Of a DNA stretch of 64,000 nt, positions 44,346 to 54,100 are shown piece by piece. Position 1 is the first letter of the stretch. Each line of letters begins with the position of its first letter. A program made the translations under genes and the position numbers. The notes beneath the pieces were generated by a model. It saw only the letters and a program-made list of their open reading frames with translations, was not told the origin of the DNA and did no database searches. The DNA is from CAWBOY01 sp963790585 (GTDB taxonomy: Bacteria > Planctomycetota > Planctomycetia > Gemmatales > Gemmataceae): contig CAWBOY010000002.1 in assembly GCA_963790585.1 (NCBI GenBank), positions 682,001-746,000 of the forward strand, given 5' to 3'.

Positions 44346-45884
44346 ATGACCACCTATCCGCTTCCGGTAAATCTTGTCGATCTGCTCGACGCCCGGAAGG
44401 TGGAGTCCGATCGAGTCGAATTCAAGGAAGGCTGGAATCCAGCGGCCATTCTCCGCACCATCTGCGCGTTTGCAAATGATTTCCACAACTACGGTGGCGG
44501 CTATATTGTCGTCGGTGTGGCCGAGCGTGACGGCACTCCCCTTCTCCCTCCAAAGGGCCTCGCGACAAGTCAACTCGACAAGATTCAAAGGGAGCTGCTC
44601 CAGTACACTAATCTTATTCACCCGCACTATGCTCCGATCCTGGCTATCGAAGACATGAACGGCGTGCCGATCCTGGTCATCTGGTGCCCGGGCGGACAGG
44701 ATCGACCGTACCGCGTCCCAAAGGATGTCGTGGCCAAGGAAAAGGATTTCGCCTATTACATCCGGCGCTACGCCAGCACGGTCATGGCCAAGAACGGCGA
44801 TCTCAAGGAACTCCGTGACCTGGCTCCTGCTGTCCCTTTCGACGATCGCCTTTGTCATGCCTCCGATTTGGCCGACTTGAACCTCGCTCTTATTCGTTCT
44901 TATCTGAAAGCGGTCGACAGCCAGCTTTACCGTCAGGCTGAGAGGATACCCTTTTCGGATCTTTGTCATCAGCTGGCCATTGCCGGGGGCCCAACGGAAG
45001 CACCTCGGCCTCGGAATGTCGGGCTGCTGTTTTTCAGTTCCGATCCCGAGCGATTCGTTCCCACTGCTCGCATTGAAGTGGTGCATTTCCCCAAGGGCGT
45101 AACGGGGCCGATCGAAGAGCATACCTACCGTGGCCCCCTCGATCAGCAACTTCGCGAAGCGCTCCGCCACTTGCAGAACTCCATCTTGGCGGAACGAGTC
45201 ACCAAAGTGCCGAACCGCGCCGAGGCGATTCGAGTTTTCAACTACCCTTATGCCGCGTTGGAAGAAGCGCTTGTCAATGCGGCCTATCACCGCAGCTACG
45301 AGGTCCGCGAACCGATCGAAGTTCAGGTGCTGCCCGATCGGATCATCGTACTCAGCTATCCCGGCCCTGATCGGTCGGTGTCTCACGCCGATCTGCAAAA
45401 GGAGCGCGTTGTCTCGCGGCGGTATCGCAATCGGCGGATCGGGGATTTTCTCAAGGAACTCGATCTAACGGAAGGTCGATCGACAGGCATCCCGAAGATT
45501 CGTGAAGCGATGGCGCAGAACGGGTCACCGGCGCCTGAGCTATCCACCGATGAGGAGCGGACGTTCTTTCGCATCGACCTGCCGATTCACTCTGCCTTTG
45601 TTCAGGCCCATGATGAGGCCCATGATGAGGCCCATGATGAGGCCCATGATAAACTGACCGAGACGGAACGTGGCATACTGAGCTCGTTGGTGGACGGTCC
45701 CAAAGGATCGCCTGCAATCGCAACCGAGCTAGGCTATCAGGCTCGCAGCGGGCATCTGAAGAAGGCGCTAGAGCGGCTCAGTCAGTTGGGGCTCATCTCG
45801 TTAACATTCCCGGAAAAGCCTCGGAGTAAGAACCAGCAGCGTCAACTGACGGCGAAGGGCCGGCTATTGGTGGACTCCTTGTAG
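44346..45884 (+). CDS. AlbA_2/RecG-like ATP-binding transcription regulator
   Basis: 512 residues from the ATG at 44346 (an upstream in-frame start at 44316 is possible). The N-terminal AlbA_2 domain has PLPVNLVDLLDARKVESDRVEFKEGWN and YGGGYIVVGVAE. The middle resembles the RecG-like GHKL region (NYPYAALEEALVNAAYHRSYEVREPIEV, then GRSTGIPKI). A repeat AHDE x3 plus AHDK follows at residues about 421-436, and then a winged helix (LGYQARSGHLKKALERLSQLGLI). Proteins of this kind are usually regulators; some Schlafen-related AlbA_2 proteins act in defence. Role here unknown. Confidence 0.85.
   Translation: MTTYPLPVNLVDLLDARKVESDRVEFKEGWNPAAILRTICAFANDFHNYGGGYIVVGVAERDGTPLLPPKGLATSQLDKIQRELLQYTNLIHPHYAPILAIEDMNGVPILVIWCPGGQDRPYRVPKDVVAKEKDFAYYIRRYASTVMAKNGDLKELRDLAPAVPFDDRLCHASDLADLNLALIRSYLKAVDSQLYRQAERIPFSDLCHQLAIAGGPTEAPRPRNVGLLFFSSDPERFVPTARIEVVHFPKGVTGPIEEHTYRGPLDQQLREALRHLQNSILAERVTKVPNRAEAIRVFNYPYAALEEALVNAAYHRSYEVREPIEVQVLPDRIIVLSYPGPDRSVSHADLQKERVVSRRYRNRRIGDFLKELDLTEGRSTGIPKIREAMAQNGSPAPELSTDEERTFFRIDLPIHSAFVQAHDEAHDEAHDEAHDKLTETERGILSSLVDGPKGSPAIATELGYQARSGHLKKALERLSQLGLISLTFPEKPRSKNQQRQLTAKGRLLVDSL
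45606..45650 (+). repeat. Coding tandem repeat of 12 bases (AHDE x4)
   Basis: GCCCATGATGAG occurs three times, with a fourth copy ending GATAAA. It encodes AHDEAHDEAHDEAHDK in the linker before the winged helix. Histidine/acid repeats at this place are common in RecG-like regulators and change length easily by slippage. Confidence 0.85.
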
Positions 45885-46356
45885 GTAGTCAGCCCCCATT
45901 TCCGGGCTCCGGACCAACCGCACGTTTTTGAAATAATGCGGCCGGCAATCTTCCGCAGGGCGATCGCCCTCCGCTTTTGTACAACTCCCCGCTTCCTGGC
46001 CGCCAACTGGGCTGGGGCTCCTTGCCTCCTCACGACTCTTTTTTCTTGAGTAAATTTTTGGGGACAAATTGGGGACAACATTGACCATGTTAGCCCTACG
46101 CGGGTACAATGTGAGACGTGGTGTTCAATCGGCGTATTTCAGTAGCTACCAAGAGGTTGCAACGCGAATGATGGGTCACTCCAATGTGGCCGCAATCCCC
46201 CAGAACTAGATTCGAATCCTAGGCAATTTTGAATTGTCGAGCGCGCCTAAAATGCGATAGTCCTTTGCCTCTTTTTGTCGATAACAATTCACTTCATTGC
46301 CGATTCACCGCAATTGAGCGACGAAAATTAGTGCCTACTTGCCCGTGGATGCTTCG
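45885..46356. other. Intergenic region with integrase-tail remnant and att-like segment
   Basis: No complete gene. The segment 46,051-46,110 (TTTTTGGGGACAAATTGGGG...) resembles the segment beside the tRNA-Leu scar at 54,771-54,835. At 46,150-46,209 one frame reads EVATRMMGHSNV and then stops, like the end of a tyrosine recombinase (HSNV box). A T-arm-like CTAGATTCGAATCCTAG follows at about 46,206-46,222. This looks like the eroded end of an older integrated element. Confidence 0.4.
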
Positions 46357-46750
46357 ACGTGTCGGACGAATGGCACTAGCTTAAGCGGAAAGTCGTCAAT
46401 GTAGGGCCGGAATGGTGCCAGCCTGCTTTGCCTATTTCCTCAGAATCCGGATTGAGTCCAAATTGCTTTTTTTGCCGATAAGGACCGATGCCTTGCTCGC
46501 CCTTTCAGGCTGGAATGGGTTTTTCGGGGACGTTGCCGCTTGCTGCCGAACCGACATGGATTCCACACTCCGAAGCCGTCCAGCAATGACTAACCTGCAT
46601 CTGAATCAGCACCGATTCACCCCACGTCATCGCCGGGCTAGAATAAGGTACGAGGCGCGGAGCCGGCGACGCCCGCCCCCGCAGCGTATCGACCTTTGAC
46701 TTGCCACGTATCCACACTTGTGCGCTGTAGTCACACAGAGGGACTTAGAC

Positions 46751-47173
46751 ATGGGAGCGATCGCAGAAGGGATTGTGGCTTATGCGCAGCCACTCCTTAA
46801 TCAGACCGATGGTTCAGTGGAGCAGATGAACAAGGCGATGACGATCAGCCAGCTCTGCTGGAACCTCGCGTTGCTATCGGAAGATGCGCGGGATCAGATG
46901 CTCAGCGAAATACGGCCGAGCCTCAATATGGATGAAGAACAGTTCGGAGAATTCCGGCGTTCCATCGTCGACCCGATGATCCGACGACACCTAGAGATGT
47001 TCCCGCTAATGCACCGGCGGGGTTCGACTACTGCCTTGCCAAGCAACCCCTCGCCGCAGGCGCACTCGAGAGCGACGGCCGGCGAAGCCTATCCTGGAAC
47101 CGAGCCGTACGCACTGTGTCCCTGTAAGAGCGGCCGAAAGTACAAGTTTTGTTGCAGAAAGAAAGGTCACTGA
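46751..47173 (+). CDS. SEC-C motif protein, cargo of the IS element
   Basis: 140 residues from the ATG at 46751. The first 100 residues are helical (VEQMNKAMTISQLCWNLALLS, then FRRSIVDPMIRRHLEMFP). The end carries a SEC-C zinc motif: CPCKSGRKYKFCCRKKGH, as in SecA and UPF0149-type proteins, which binds zinc and often ribosome or nucleic acid. It lies between the outer and inner left ends of the IS, so it moves as cargo. Function unknown. Confidence 0.78.
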   Translation: MGAIAEGIVAYAQPLLNQTDGSVEQMNKAMTISQLCWNLALLSEDARDQMLSEIRPSLNMDEEQFGEFRRSIVDPMIRRHLEMFPLMHRRGSTTALPSNPSPQAHSRATAGEAYPGTEPYALCPCKSGRKYKFCCRKKGH

Positions 47174-47223
47174 TTCTCGTCGAATCGTTGCGCGCTGGGG
47201 TCCGGCGCTTGAATGGCGCCAGC

Positions 47224-48592
47224 CTAATACCATTTCGAGCGATTGTGCTCCAGCTTGGCGATGGCTCGCGGTTGCGTGAGCGGGTTTTTCGGCTTCCCCC
47301 GGCTTTTCTTCGCCCGCGGTTCCCAGCGTCCGGGGCGGTTGCCAACCCTGTGGTATGCCACGGCCGTCAACATGGCTTCGATTAACGCCGCGCGGTTTCT
47401 CGGTCGCGCCGATTCAATTTTCGGAGCGAACGCGGTCACGATTTGCTTGGCTCCTTTGAAACTTACCTGGCAAGGCTCGATGTCATTCTCACTAGCGGCC
47501 ACGGCCATAACCGTGCGGAGCAAGTTGTACGCCAGCAGGTGCGTCCAGATTTCTTTTTCGACCATGTCGGGCGTCTTGCAGCGCAGGATATCCATCTGCA
47601 TCGTCGATTTGATCGAACGCAGATCTAATTCCCCGGACCACCTTCGCTCATACAAACTGCCGATTTGCCCGCCATCGATCGCTGCGTCGAGGATCGTGGT
47701 TACGACTTTGAATTGCTTGGCCCGGTTGTTTTTGTCGCGTGCGTCTACCGCCACCTCTCGCATGAGCAGAGTTTTTGGGTAGGTGCGGTATTGCTCTCCT
47801 GTCATCCCGCGTGGTTTTTGCGGCCGCTGCCAGGCACGGATGGCGCCGTCGGGCCTGCTTCGTTTCGTTAGGCTCCCCGCCCGCGGGTGCTTAACGCGGG
47901 CAACGAGGTCGATCCCGCGATCACGCAGATCAGACACCAAGAAGTAATTGTCGTACAAGGCGTCGGCCAGAACCACGTCGCCGGGTTTGAGGGCGTCGAA
48001 CATGCGGCGCAGGAGAGTGGTTTCACCAGTACCCTTGCCCTTGTAAGGTGCGATGGCCAGATCATGACAGGCCCCGGTTGCCAGCGACAACAGCACAGTG
48101 ATCCGGGCCAGCGGAAAGCCGATCCCCGGTTTTTGCGTCGGCGGTTGTGGGTAGAGCGCTTGATTCTGTGGTGTGTCCGGCATGGAAACGTGCGAGCCGT
48201 CAGCGATCAGCACCGTCCTCCCGTTCCACTTCCACTCCTCGGCGACGCTGCTTTGTAACTCCTCAGCTGTTCGCTTGGCCAAAGTGCGAAGGACATCCGT
48301 GTGCATGCGGCGGCGGGCGTTACAGTAGCTGGCCGTATTGGGCGAGCAAACCCTGATGCCCGATGCCGCCCGATGAGCAATGATACGCGAGACAGCATCG
48401 CGACAACTGTGGTCGTCGCTGAGGACCTGAGAAAGAAAACCCCAGATGGTCGTTACTGGGTTGAAAACGCGGTGACGGTATTTGATGCCATGATCGTTGA
48501 GCACATCGAGGATCTTGGCCTCGGTCAAAACCTGAGCAAAGGGAAGCCCCGCGTTACGGGCGAAACGCGCAAACTGTCTTCAAGTTTTTCAT
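47224..48592 (-). CDS. IS4-family DDE transposase (near-complete, early one-base shift)
   Basis: The frame from 48528 (TTG) down gives 434 residues of an IS4/DDE_Tnp_1 transposase. Visible are VLIADGSHVSMPDTP (first D), PGDVVLADALYDNYF (second D) and YERRWSGELDLRSIKSTM (the Y-(2)-R-(3)-E-type box with the catalytic E). The natural start is the ATG at 48592 (MKNLKQFARFARNAG...), reached by removing one base near 48,578. With that the protein would be about 455 residues and complete, so the element may be active. Confidence 0.85.
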
Positions 48593-48990
48593 TGAGCACC
48601 TTCCGTAGCTCTAATTTTGTAAGTGCGTAGCTTGGGTCAAAATGGCAGTGCGGCAGCTTGACCTTGCCGTGGCCAGCCCGACCGTGTTCTGTACTGGCGT
48701 CGTAGAGGTGATTGAGGAGGGGACAACGGAGCTTGAAATGCATCAAGCCCTGCTCGTCTAGCTCGACAAATGCCTATCGACGCGAGTGCAATAATGCGAT
48801 GGTCCGGTGCGAGCAGCTGCCAAAGCGGCAGAAAAATCGCCCGCCGCGACTACCAGGCCCCTATACAGCTGATAACGTGCCAAACTCCAAGAAACTGACT
48901 GAAAAAGTAACTCTTGGAGGAAATCGGACTTGCGAGCTGTCGCCAATGAGAGAGCGACTGCCGACCAGGAGAAGATGCGGAGCCAGTTGC
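48593..48990. other. Right-end non-coding part of the IS element
   Basis: About 400 bases between the transposase start and the right inverted repeat. Open frames here have no recognisable content. The transposase promoter should lie in this stretch. Confidence 0.4.
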
Positions 48991-49673
48991 CTTAAGCTAG
49001 TGCCATTCACGTGTCGGACCGAAGAAGGTTACGCAGTTTGGCTTGCGCTCTCCGGGCGATGTGACCGCAGCCAGCTCTCATCGATCCCTTCGGGTGCAGG
49101 CAGTAAAATAAAGGCCAAGGCAGACTACATTTGAAAGCTCCAGGTGTTCTCAACCATGGCGAAGGCGAACGCCTCGGCGAAGCTTACAGGCGGCAGGGGG
49201 TTTTGTTACGAAGACCTCGTTGCCGCGCGCTTCCTCCTGGGGATGCTAGGGGCGGTCCACCCGCTGGGGCCTGACCTCGGGCAGCTTTTGAGGATCGACT
49301 GGCAGACCGGGGACGCCGGGTGCGCGCCTCGACGACCTCGCCATCACGTTCGGCACGGGCGACCAGGAACGGTGCGCCAGCATGTCGAACAAGAGCCACA
49401 AGCAGGTCACAGAGGGCGGCTTCAACGACACGTTCACCCGCGCCTGCTGGGAGCAGCGGTTGGGGGTGGGGACGAAGCGTGTTTTCCGGGAGGACCGAGA
49501 CCTGCTGGTGCTCGTAACCGGCGTACTCGCAGACGGGGTCCGGACCGGCTGGGACGCGCTCCTCGGGGCCGCGCTCGAAACCGCGGCAGCGCCCGAACGG
49601 CTCGTGGCGCGCCTCCAAACCCCCGTCACGCAAGGCGGCGGCTCTCTCTCTTCCGAGATGCAGCGGTCGTTAT

Positions 49674-50543
49674 TTGAAAGCCTCCGTTGCCCCGGCGACC
49701 TTCAGGCGGGCATCTCGATCGACGACGTGGCAACCGCCAGTCTCACGCGCCACGTTCGCCTACTTCACCTCGACTTCGAGAGTGTGCCGTCTCGCGCTGA
49801 CGGAGGCGATTGCCGAATGCCGCGGTGCGCTGGAGGGAGGTACGGACGAGAAGGCTCAGGAACTATGGAACGCGCTTGTCGGCATCGCGTGGCGAAAGCG
49901 GGGACGCGGGGGGAGCATCGACCTCCGTGAGCTCCTTTCGCGCCTTCGCAGGCAGTTCTCGCTCCGCGCGCACCCTGATTACGAACCGGACTGGAACGTG
50001 CTCGACCGGCGCTCCCGTGAGCGCAGTGAGGCGATCGGCCTCTCGGTCGGTAACGCCGCCCCACTTCCGCGGCCTTCTGTGAGGCGGCGGCTCTCGCGGC
50101 ACCTTCACGAGGGCCACGCGTGCGTGGTCGTCGGTGAGTCGGGCGTGGGGAAATCGGCGGTCGTCCGCCGATTTGGAGAGCGCGGTGGGTACAGATTGGT
50201 GTGGCTGACCGAGGACCAGTTGCATTCCGGCCGACAGTCGGCGTTCGAGGAGGAACTCGGGCTCCGGCACTCCTTCACACAGGTTCTTGCGGCGTCCCCA
50301 AGCCGGTGCCTCGTGGTGTTCGATGGGGTCGAGGGGTTCAACGAACCGGCCCTTCAGCTCGTCGCCCGGCTGATCGGCTCGATCCGCTCCGGGAGTTGCG
50401 ACGTCCCTCGGATCGTTCTGACGATTCAGCCCGATTGCCTGGCTCGTTTGCAAGGAGCTTTCGCCGCCGCAAGAGTATCGCTAGAGCCCTGGCGCAGCTC
50501 ACAGTTCGCCTCCCTGGCAAAGCAGCCGTTCAGCGGCTACTGA
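49674..50543 (+). CDS. STAND NTPase, central P-loop portion
   Basis: This frame carries the intact nucleotide-binding core of the large STAND gene. LTEAIAECRGALEGG leads to a linker, then the P-loop GESGVGKS, a sensor strand YRLVWLTEDQL, Walker B CLVVFDGVEGF and a following RIVLTIQPD strand. It leaves frame after ARVSLEPW (about 50,495), where the 50,201-51,100 frame continues LAQLTVRLPGKAAVQRLL. Read alone its ends are artefacts. Confidence 0.7.
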   Translation: MKASVAPATFRRASRSTTWQPPVSRATFAYFTSTSRVCRLALTEAIAECRGALEGGTDEKAQELWNALVGIAWRKRGRGGSIDLRELLSRLRRQFSLRAHPDYEPDWNVLDRRSRERSEAIGLSVGNAAPLPRPSVRRRLSRHLHEGHACVVVGESGVGKSAVVRRFGERGGYRLVWLTEDQLHSGRQSAFEEELGLRHSFTQVLAASPSRCLVVFDGVEGFNEPALQLVARLIGSIRSGSCDVPRIVLTIQPDCLARLQGAFAAARVSLEPWRSSQFASLAKQPFSGY

Positions 50544-51100
50544 CCGGCTTCCCCGGGCTTTCCTGGGCTGCACTCCGCCCAGAGTTCCGTTCGCTGCTCC
50601 GCAACCTGAAGGTGTTCGACTGGGTCGTCCGACTCCACGAGAGCGGCGGGCTCCCCGAGACACCGACGGCGGTTACGTTAACGGGGATCATCGACCGGCT
50701 CTGGGCGCACTTCGTCGAGTCCGGGGAGGGCGGGCTCGCGTGCAGTTCGCTCCTGAAGCGGGTGGGGGCGGCGGAGGCCGACCAGTTGGTGCAGGGCCTC
50801 CCCTTCCAGCAGTGCGAAGCGGGAGACCTCGCTGCAATTCCCGCGCTAGAAACGGCCGGCCTGGTACGACGGCAGGACGAGAGGGTCCGGTTCGCCCATG
50901 ACATGCTCGCGGACTGGGCCCGTCTCAAGCACCTAGTCGAACAGCAGCTGACAGAGTCCGATTCGGCCATCGTCCGCGCGGCCACGGCCGGCTGGTACAA
51001 GGCGGTCAGGCTCTACTGCGCAGCGAATCCTGGAGCAGCCGGGGGACGGGCTTGCCCGGTGGCACCGGGACATTCGTGCTCTGGGCGGCGGCAACCCTGA
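50490..51100 (+). CDS. STAND NTPase, post-NTPase helical portion
   Basis: In this frame the useful part runs from LAQLTVRLPGKAAVQRLLTG to WYKAVRLYC. It includes a winged-helix-like region (LVRRQDERVRFAHDMLADWARL), the element usually found after STAND ATPase modules. It breaks near 51,025; another frame continues QRILEQPGDGLARWHRDIRAL up to the next shift near 51,130. The formal open frame begins at 50,201, but its first part is a shadow. Confidence 0.6.
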
Positions 51101-51130
51101 GCGAGTGATCATACGGGACCTGTTCCTTGA

Positions 51131-54100
51131 GTGCTCGTCCTTGCGAATAACTCAAGGGCCCTTATCTCGGCAGCCTGGCCTGCGTTAGTGGAGGGCGAGT
51201 TGTTGAGTCTGCTCCTGGACCGGTTCGCCCACGTCGGGACGGTTGCCGACTGGAGGGTGCTCTCCGGGATCGAGGACCCGGCTGCGGCCGCGCGGTTTGA
51301 GCACCTCTACCGGGTCCCATTCGATGCTTACTGGTACGGCGTTCTGCCCGTCCTGGCAGAGCACCCGGATGACGTCATCCGGTGCGCGCTGGCGCCGGCA
51401 GCGAAGCTCCTTCGGTTGTGGCTTTCGACCGTGTCGCCGAGGCAGCGATTCACCGTGGGGTTGCGGTGCGCCGCGGCGAGGTTAACGCTCACCATTGCCC
51501 GGGAAGTACAATCTCAGGAGGCCGAGGACCAAAGGTCGATCGACCAAGAAGTCAGGACGGACGTGTACGTCGCGCTGCTGTGGGCGGTCCCCGAGTTCGC
51601 TGGCGAAGCCGCCCAGCTCTGTCTGGAGCTTGCAAACAGATGGCCGGAAGCTGACCCGGTTCGACGGCGCCGTGAGGCGGCGAGGGAGCGGAGTCGCCTG
51701 GCGACCGAGCAAATCAATGCAGAGCGACCAGAAACCGCGGCGTTGACTCGCGGCTTCGTGATCCCGGATGAGGTGTTTGGCCCGAGGTCCGCCCCGTGGC
51801 CGGATGGTCCGAATCACCGCGTCGATGAGGCGTTCCAGGAGGCCTGTCTCGACTACCAGGCGATCTTCCCCATGGTCGTGAACCGGCCTCGCGAAGCGCT
51901 GGAGATCTTTCTCGCCGTAGTCATCGAGCATCCGAGGCCTCACCGTTGGGGCGAGGACTCCCTCTCCCAAGAGGCGGTCGGGCTCGATAACAACCACCAG
52001 AATTGCCACCCGCCCTTCTTTCACCGGGGACCGTTCCTGAACTTGCTGCGAAGCGGTGAGGAGACTGCGGCGTTCGCGCTTGCCCTGATCATCCGGGTCA
52101 CCAACTTCGCGACCGAGCGCTGGCAGGAGCACCACCACCAACTTATCGCGAAGTATCCGGACCTCGCGAAGGAGGGGCCAACCTGCGTCACCTTGCCGAA
52201 CACGGAAGGGTGGAAGGCTTTCTCGGGTGACAGAAACGTTCTCCGGTGGCACGACGGCTGGCCAAGTCAACCGGGCGTCCTCTCGTCGATGCTAATGGCG
52301 ACAGAGAAATGGTTGTACGACGAGGCTGACGCCGGGCGCCCCATTGATCGTTGGGTTCAGCAGATAGTCAAGGAAGGCCACTCGGTCGCCCTCGTCGGGG
52401 TACTGCTCGCGGTCGCGAATTACAGACCGGATCTGCTGCCCGGGCCGCTCCGGCCGCTCGCTGGCGCGTGGGAGATCTACGTGATGGAGTCCCGCCTCCA
52501 GGTGGAGCGGGGGAACGTCGCATTCTGGTCGATGCAATGGATGCGCTACGGCGAAAAAGCTTGGAACCGTGCGCGCGACTGGCACACGATGCCACACCGA
52601 AAGACGATGCTCATCGACCACGTCGTACTGCTGATACTTGAAGACGAGGCGTTCCGGACCGAGGTGTTCGGTTTTCACCAACACTGGGAAAGCTTGCTCC
52701 AAGCCGACGAGGGTAATCGACACCTGCGCGGCCAGGTCAACCACTTTGGAGTTTACTCGCGATACTTTCGTGCAAGGGCGGAAGGGGGCGAGAAGATGCC
52801 AGACTTCTACGCCTGGCTCGCGGTGCAACAGCGGGAAGCGGCGGTCGCCGAGGAGCAGGCGAACGAGGAACTGCTACCGCTCACTCTCGCGCCTCAGTGC
52901 CGTAAACGGATCGACGACAACCAGACCCTAAAGCCAGACGAGTTGGCACCCTTTTTGGACACCTTGAAGAGGCTGAGCGGGCAGCCGGCGGTGCCTGCCG
53001 AGGGCGGCACGCAGACCGTCGACGCGGTGTTAGGCGGGATAGCGGTACTTCTCCTTCTCCACCGCGACTGGGTGCGGGAAGACCCGGACCGCGAACGGTG
53101 GTGTCGCAGTCAGCTCGAGGAGGCGGTTGGTCGCCCACGCGGCCGCCAGCCATTCGACTTTCCCGATTCTGTCGCTGGATGGGAGTGGGACACATTCGCG
53201 CCTGAATGTGGCGTGGCGATGCTCGCCGAAAACCCCCTCGACCCACTCGCCCGAGGACTCTTGCTCTTGGGGCTCATCTGCTTCCGGTACGCGACCGTCG
53301 CAGCGACGACGCGGCGGTTGTACCGGAAGCAGGGGGCCCTTGAGAACGAGTTCGATCGGATGGTGCGGTTCACGGCCGAGTGGTCGGCCCTTCGTTGGGG
53401 GCTTCGATGGTCCGACCAGTGGCAACTCGGCACCAAGCGGCTTTGGGAAAGGCAGTGTGCCCCGCGGCTGATTGCGTTCGTCCGCGGAGGGGCCTTGCCG
53501 CCGCGCCGAAGCCTCGCCGAGATCGAGGAGTCCGGGCGACAACTCACGGCGGCGCTATTTGCCGAGTTCCGGACGGCAGTCGGCCGCGAGGGCGAGGGGC
53601 GGCTTCGGAGGCTCGCCCGCTGGACCGGGATCCCGTGGCTCATCGATCGGCTAAGAACCTTCTTGGCCGCGAAGAAAGCCGAACCCCAACCGGACACGGA
53701 TGAAGACCACAGCCTCATTGAGGCGGACCACGACAGCCCGACCCTCTACCGCGGCATCTCCCCGACGTGGCCGGGGCTTGACCTTCACTATCTCATGAGC
53801 GGCTTTGCGTGGCTAGAGATCGCGGCAAAGGAGAACCGACTGTCGGACGACGCGGTGGATGCGCTCCGGGGCCTGCTCGACGTCTCGCTAAGGACGGTGC
53901 CGAAATCCGGCAGAGAGAGACGGCGAAGCTCGAGCCGATCCCCGACGAAGTTTGACCAGTGGCTCTACGAGCGGATCGGGGAAGCCCTCCCCCGCCTCCC
54001 CAAGGATAAGGCGAGAACCCTTTGGCAACCCGTCCTCGCCTTGGGCGTGAAGCGAGAGTATTGGCTGAAATACTTTCTTTCGGATTGCTTCCGGGCGGCG

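Larger units (their letters stand above)
46357..49019. mobile_element. IS4-family insertion element with cargo gene, perfect ends and target duplication
   Basis: The element spans 46,368-49,008. Its ends are perfect 18-base inverted repeats: GAATGGCACTAGCTTAAG at the left and CTTAAGCTAGTGCCATTC at the right. Both sides are flanked by the same 11-base direct repeat ACGTGTCGGAC (46,357-46,367 and 49,009-49,019), a target-site duplication of the size usual for IS4-family elements. Inside are the transposase (minus strand) and a SEC-C gene (plus strand). A second, diverged left end lies at 47,211 (TGAATGGCGCCAGCCTAA) directly after the transposase stop, which is where a minimal IS would end. The element therefore seems to have moved with 0.84 kb of extra DNA. 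Confidence 0.88.

Noticed and set aside
46134..46209. Complete tyrosine integrase gene
   Set aside because: Only about 20 residues resembling an integrase end (ATRMMGHSNV) are present; the catalytic part is missing.
46188..46235. T-arm-like CTAGATTCGAATCCTAG read as a tRNA
   Set aside because: One stem pair is mismatched and no anticodon arm or acceptor strand could be found; kept only as an att-like hint.
49144..49677. 177-residue frame at the start of the STAND gene taken as a separate gene
   Set aside because: Only its first ~55 residues are meaningful; after about 49,320 it is out of frame with the conserved continuation.
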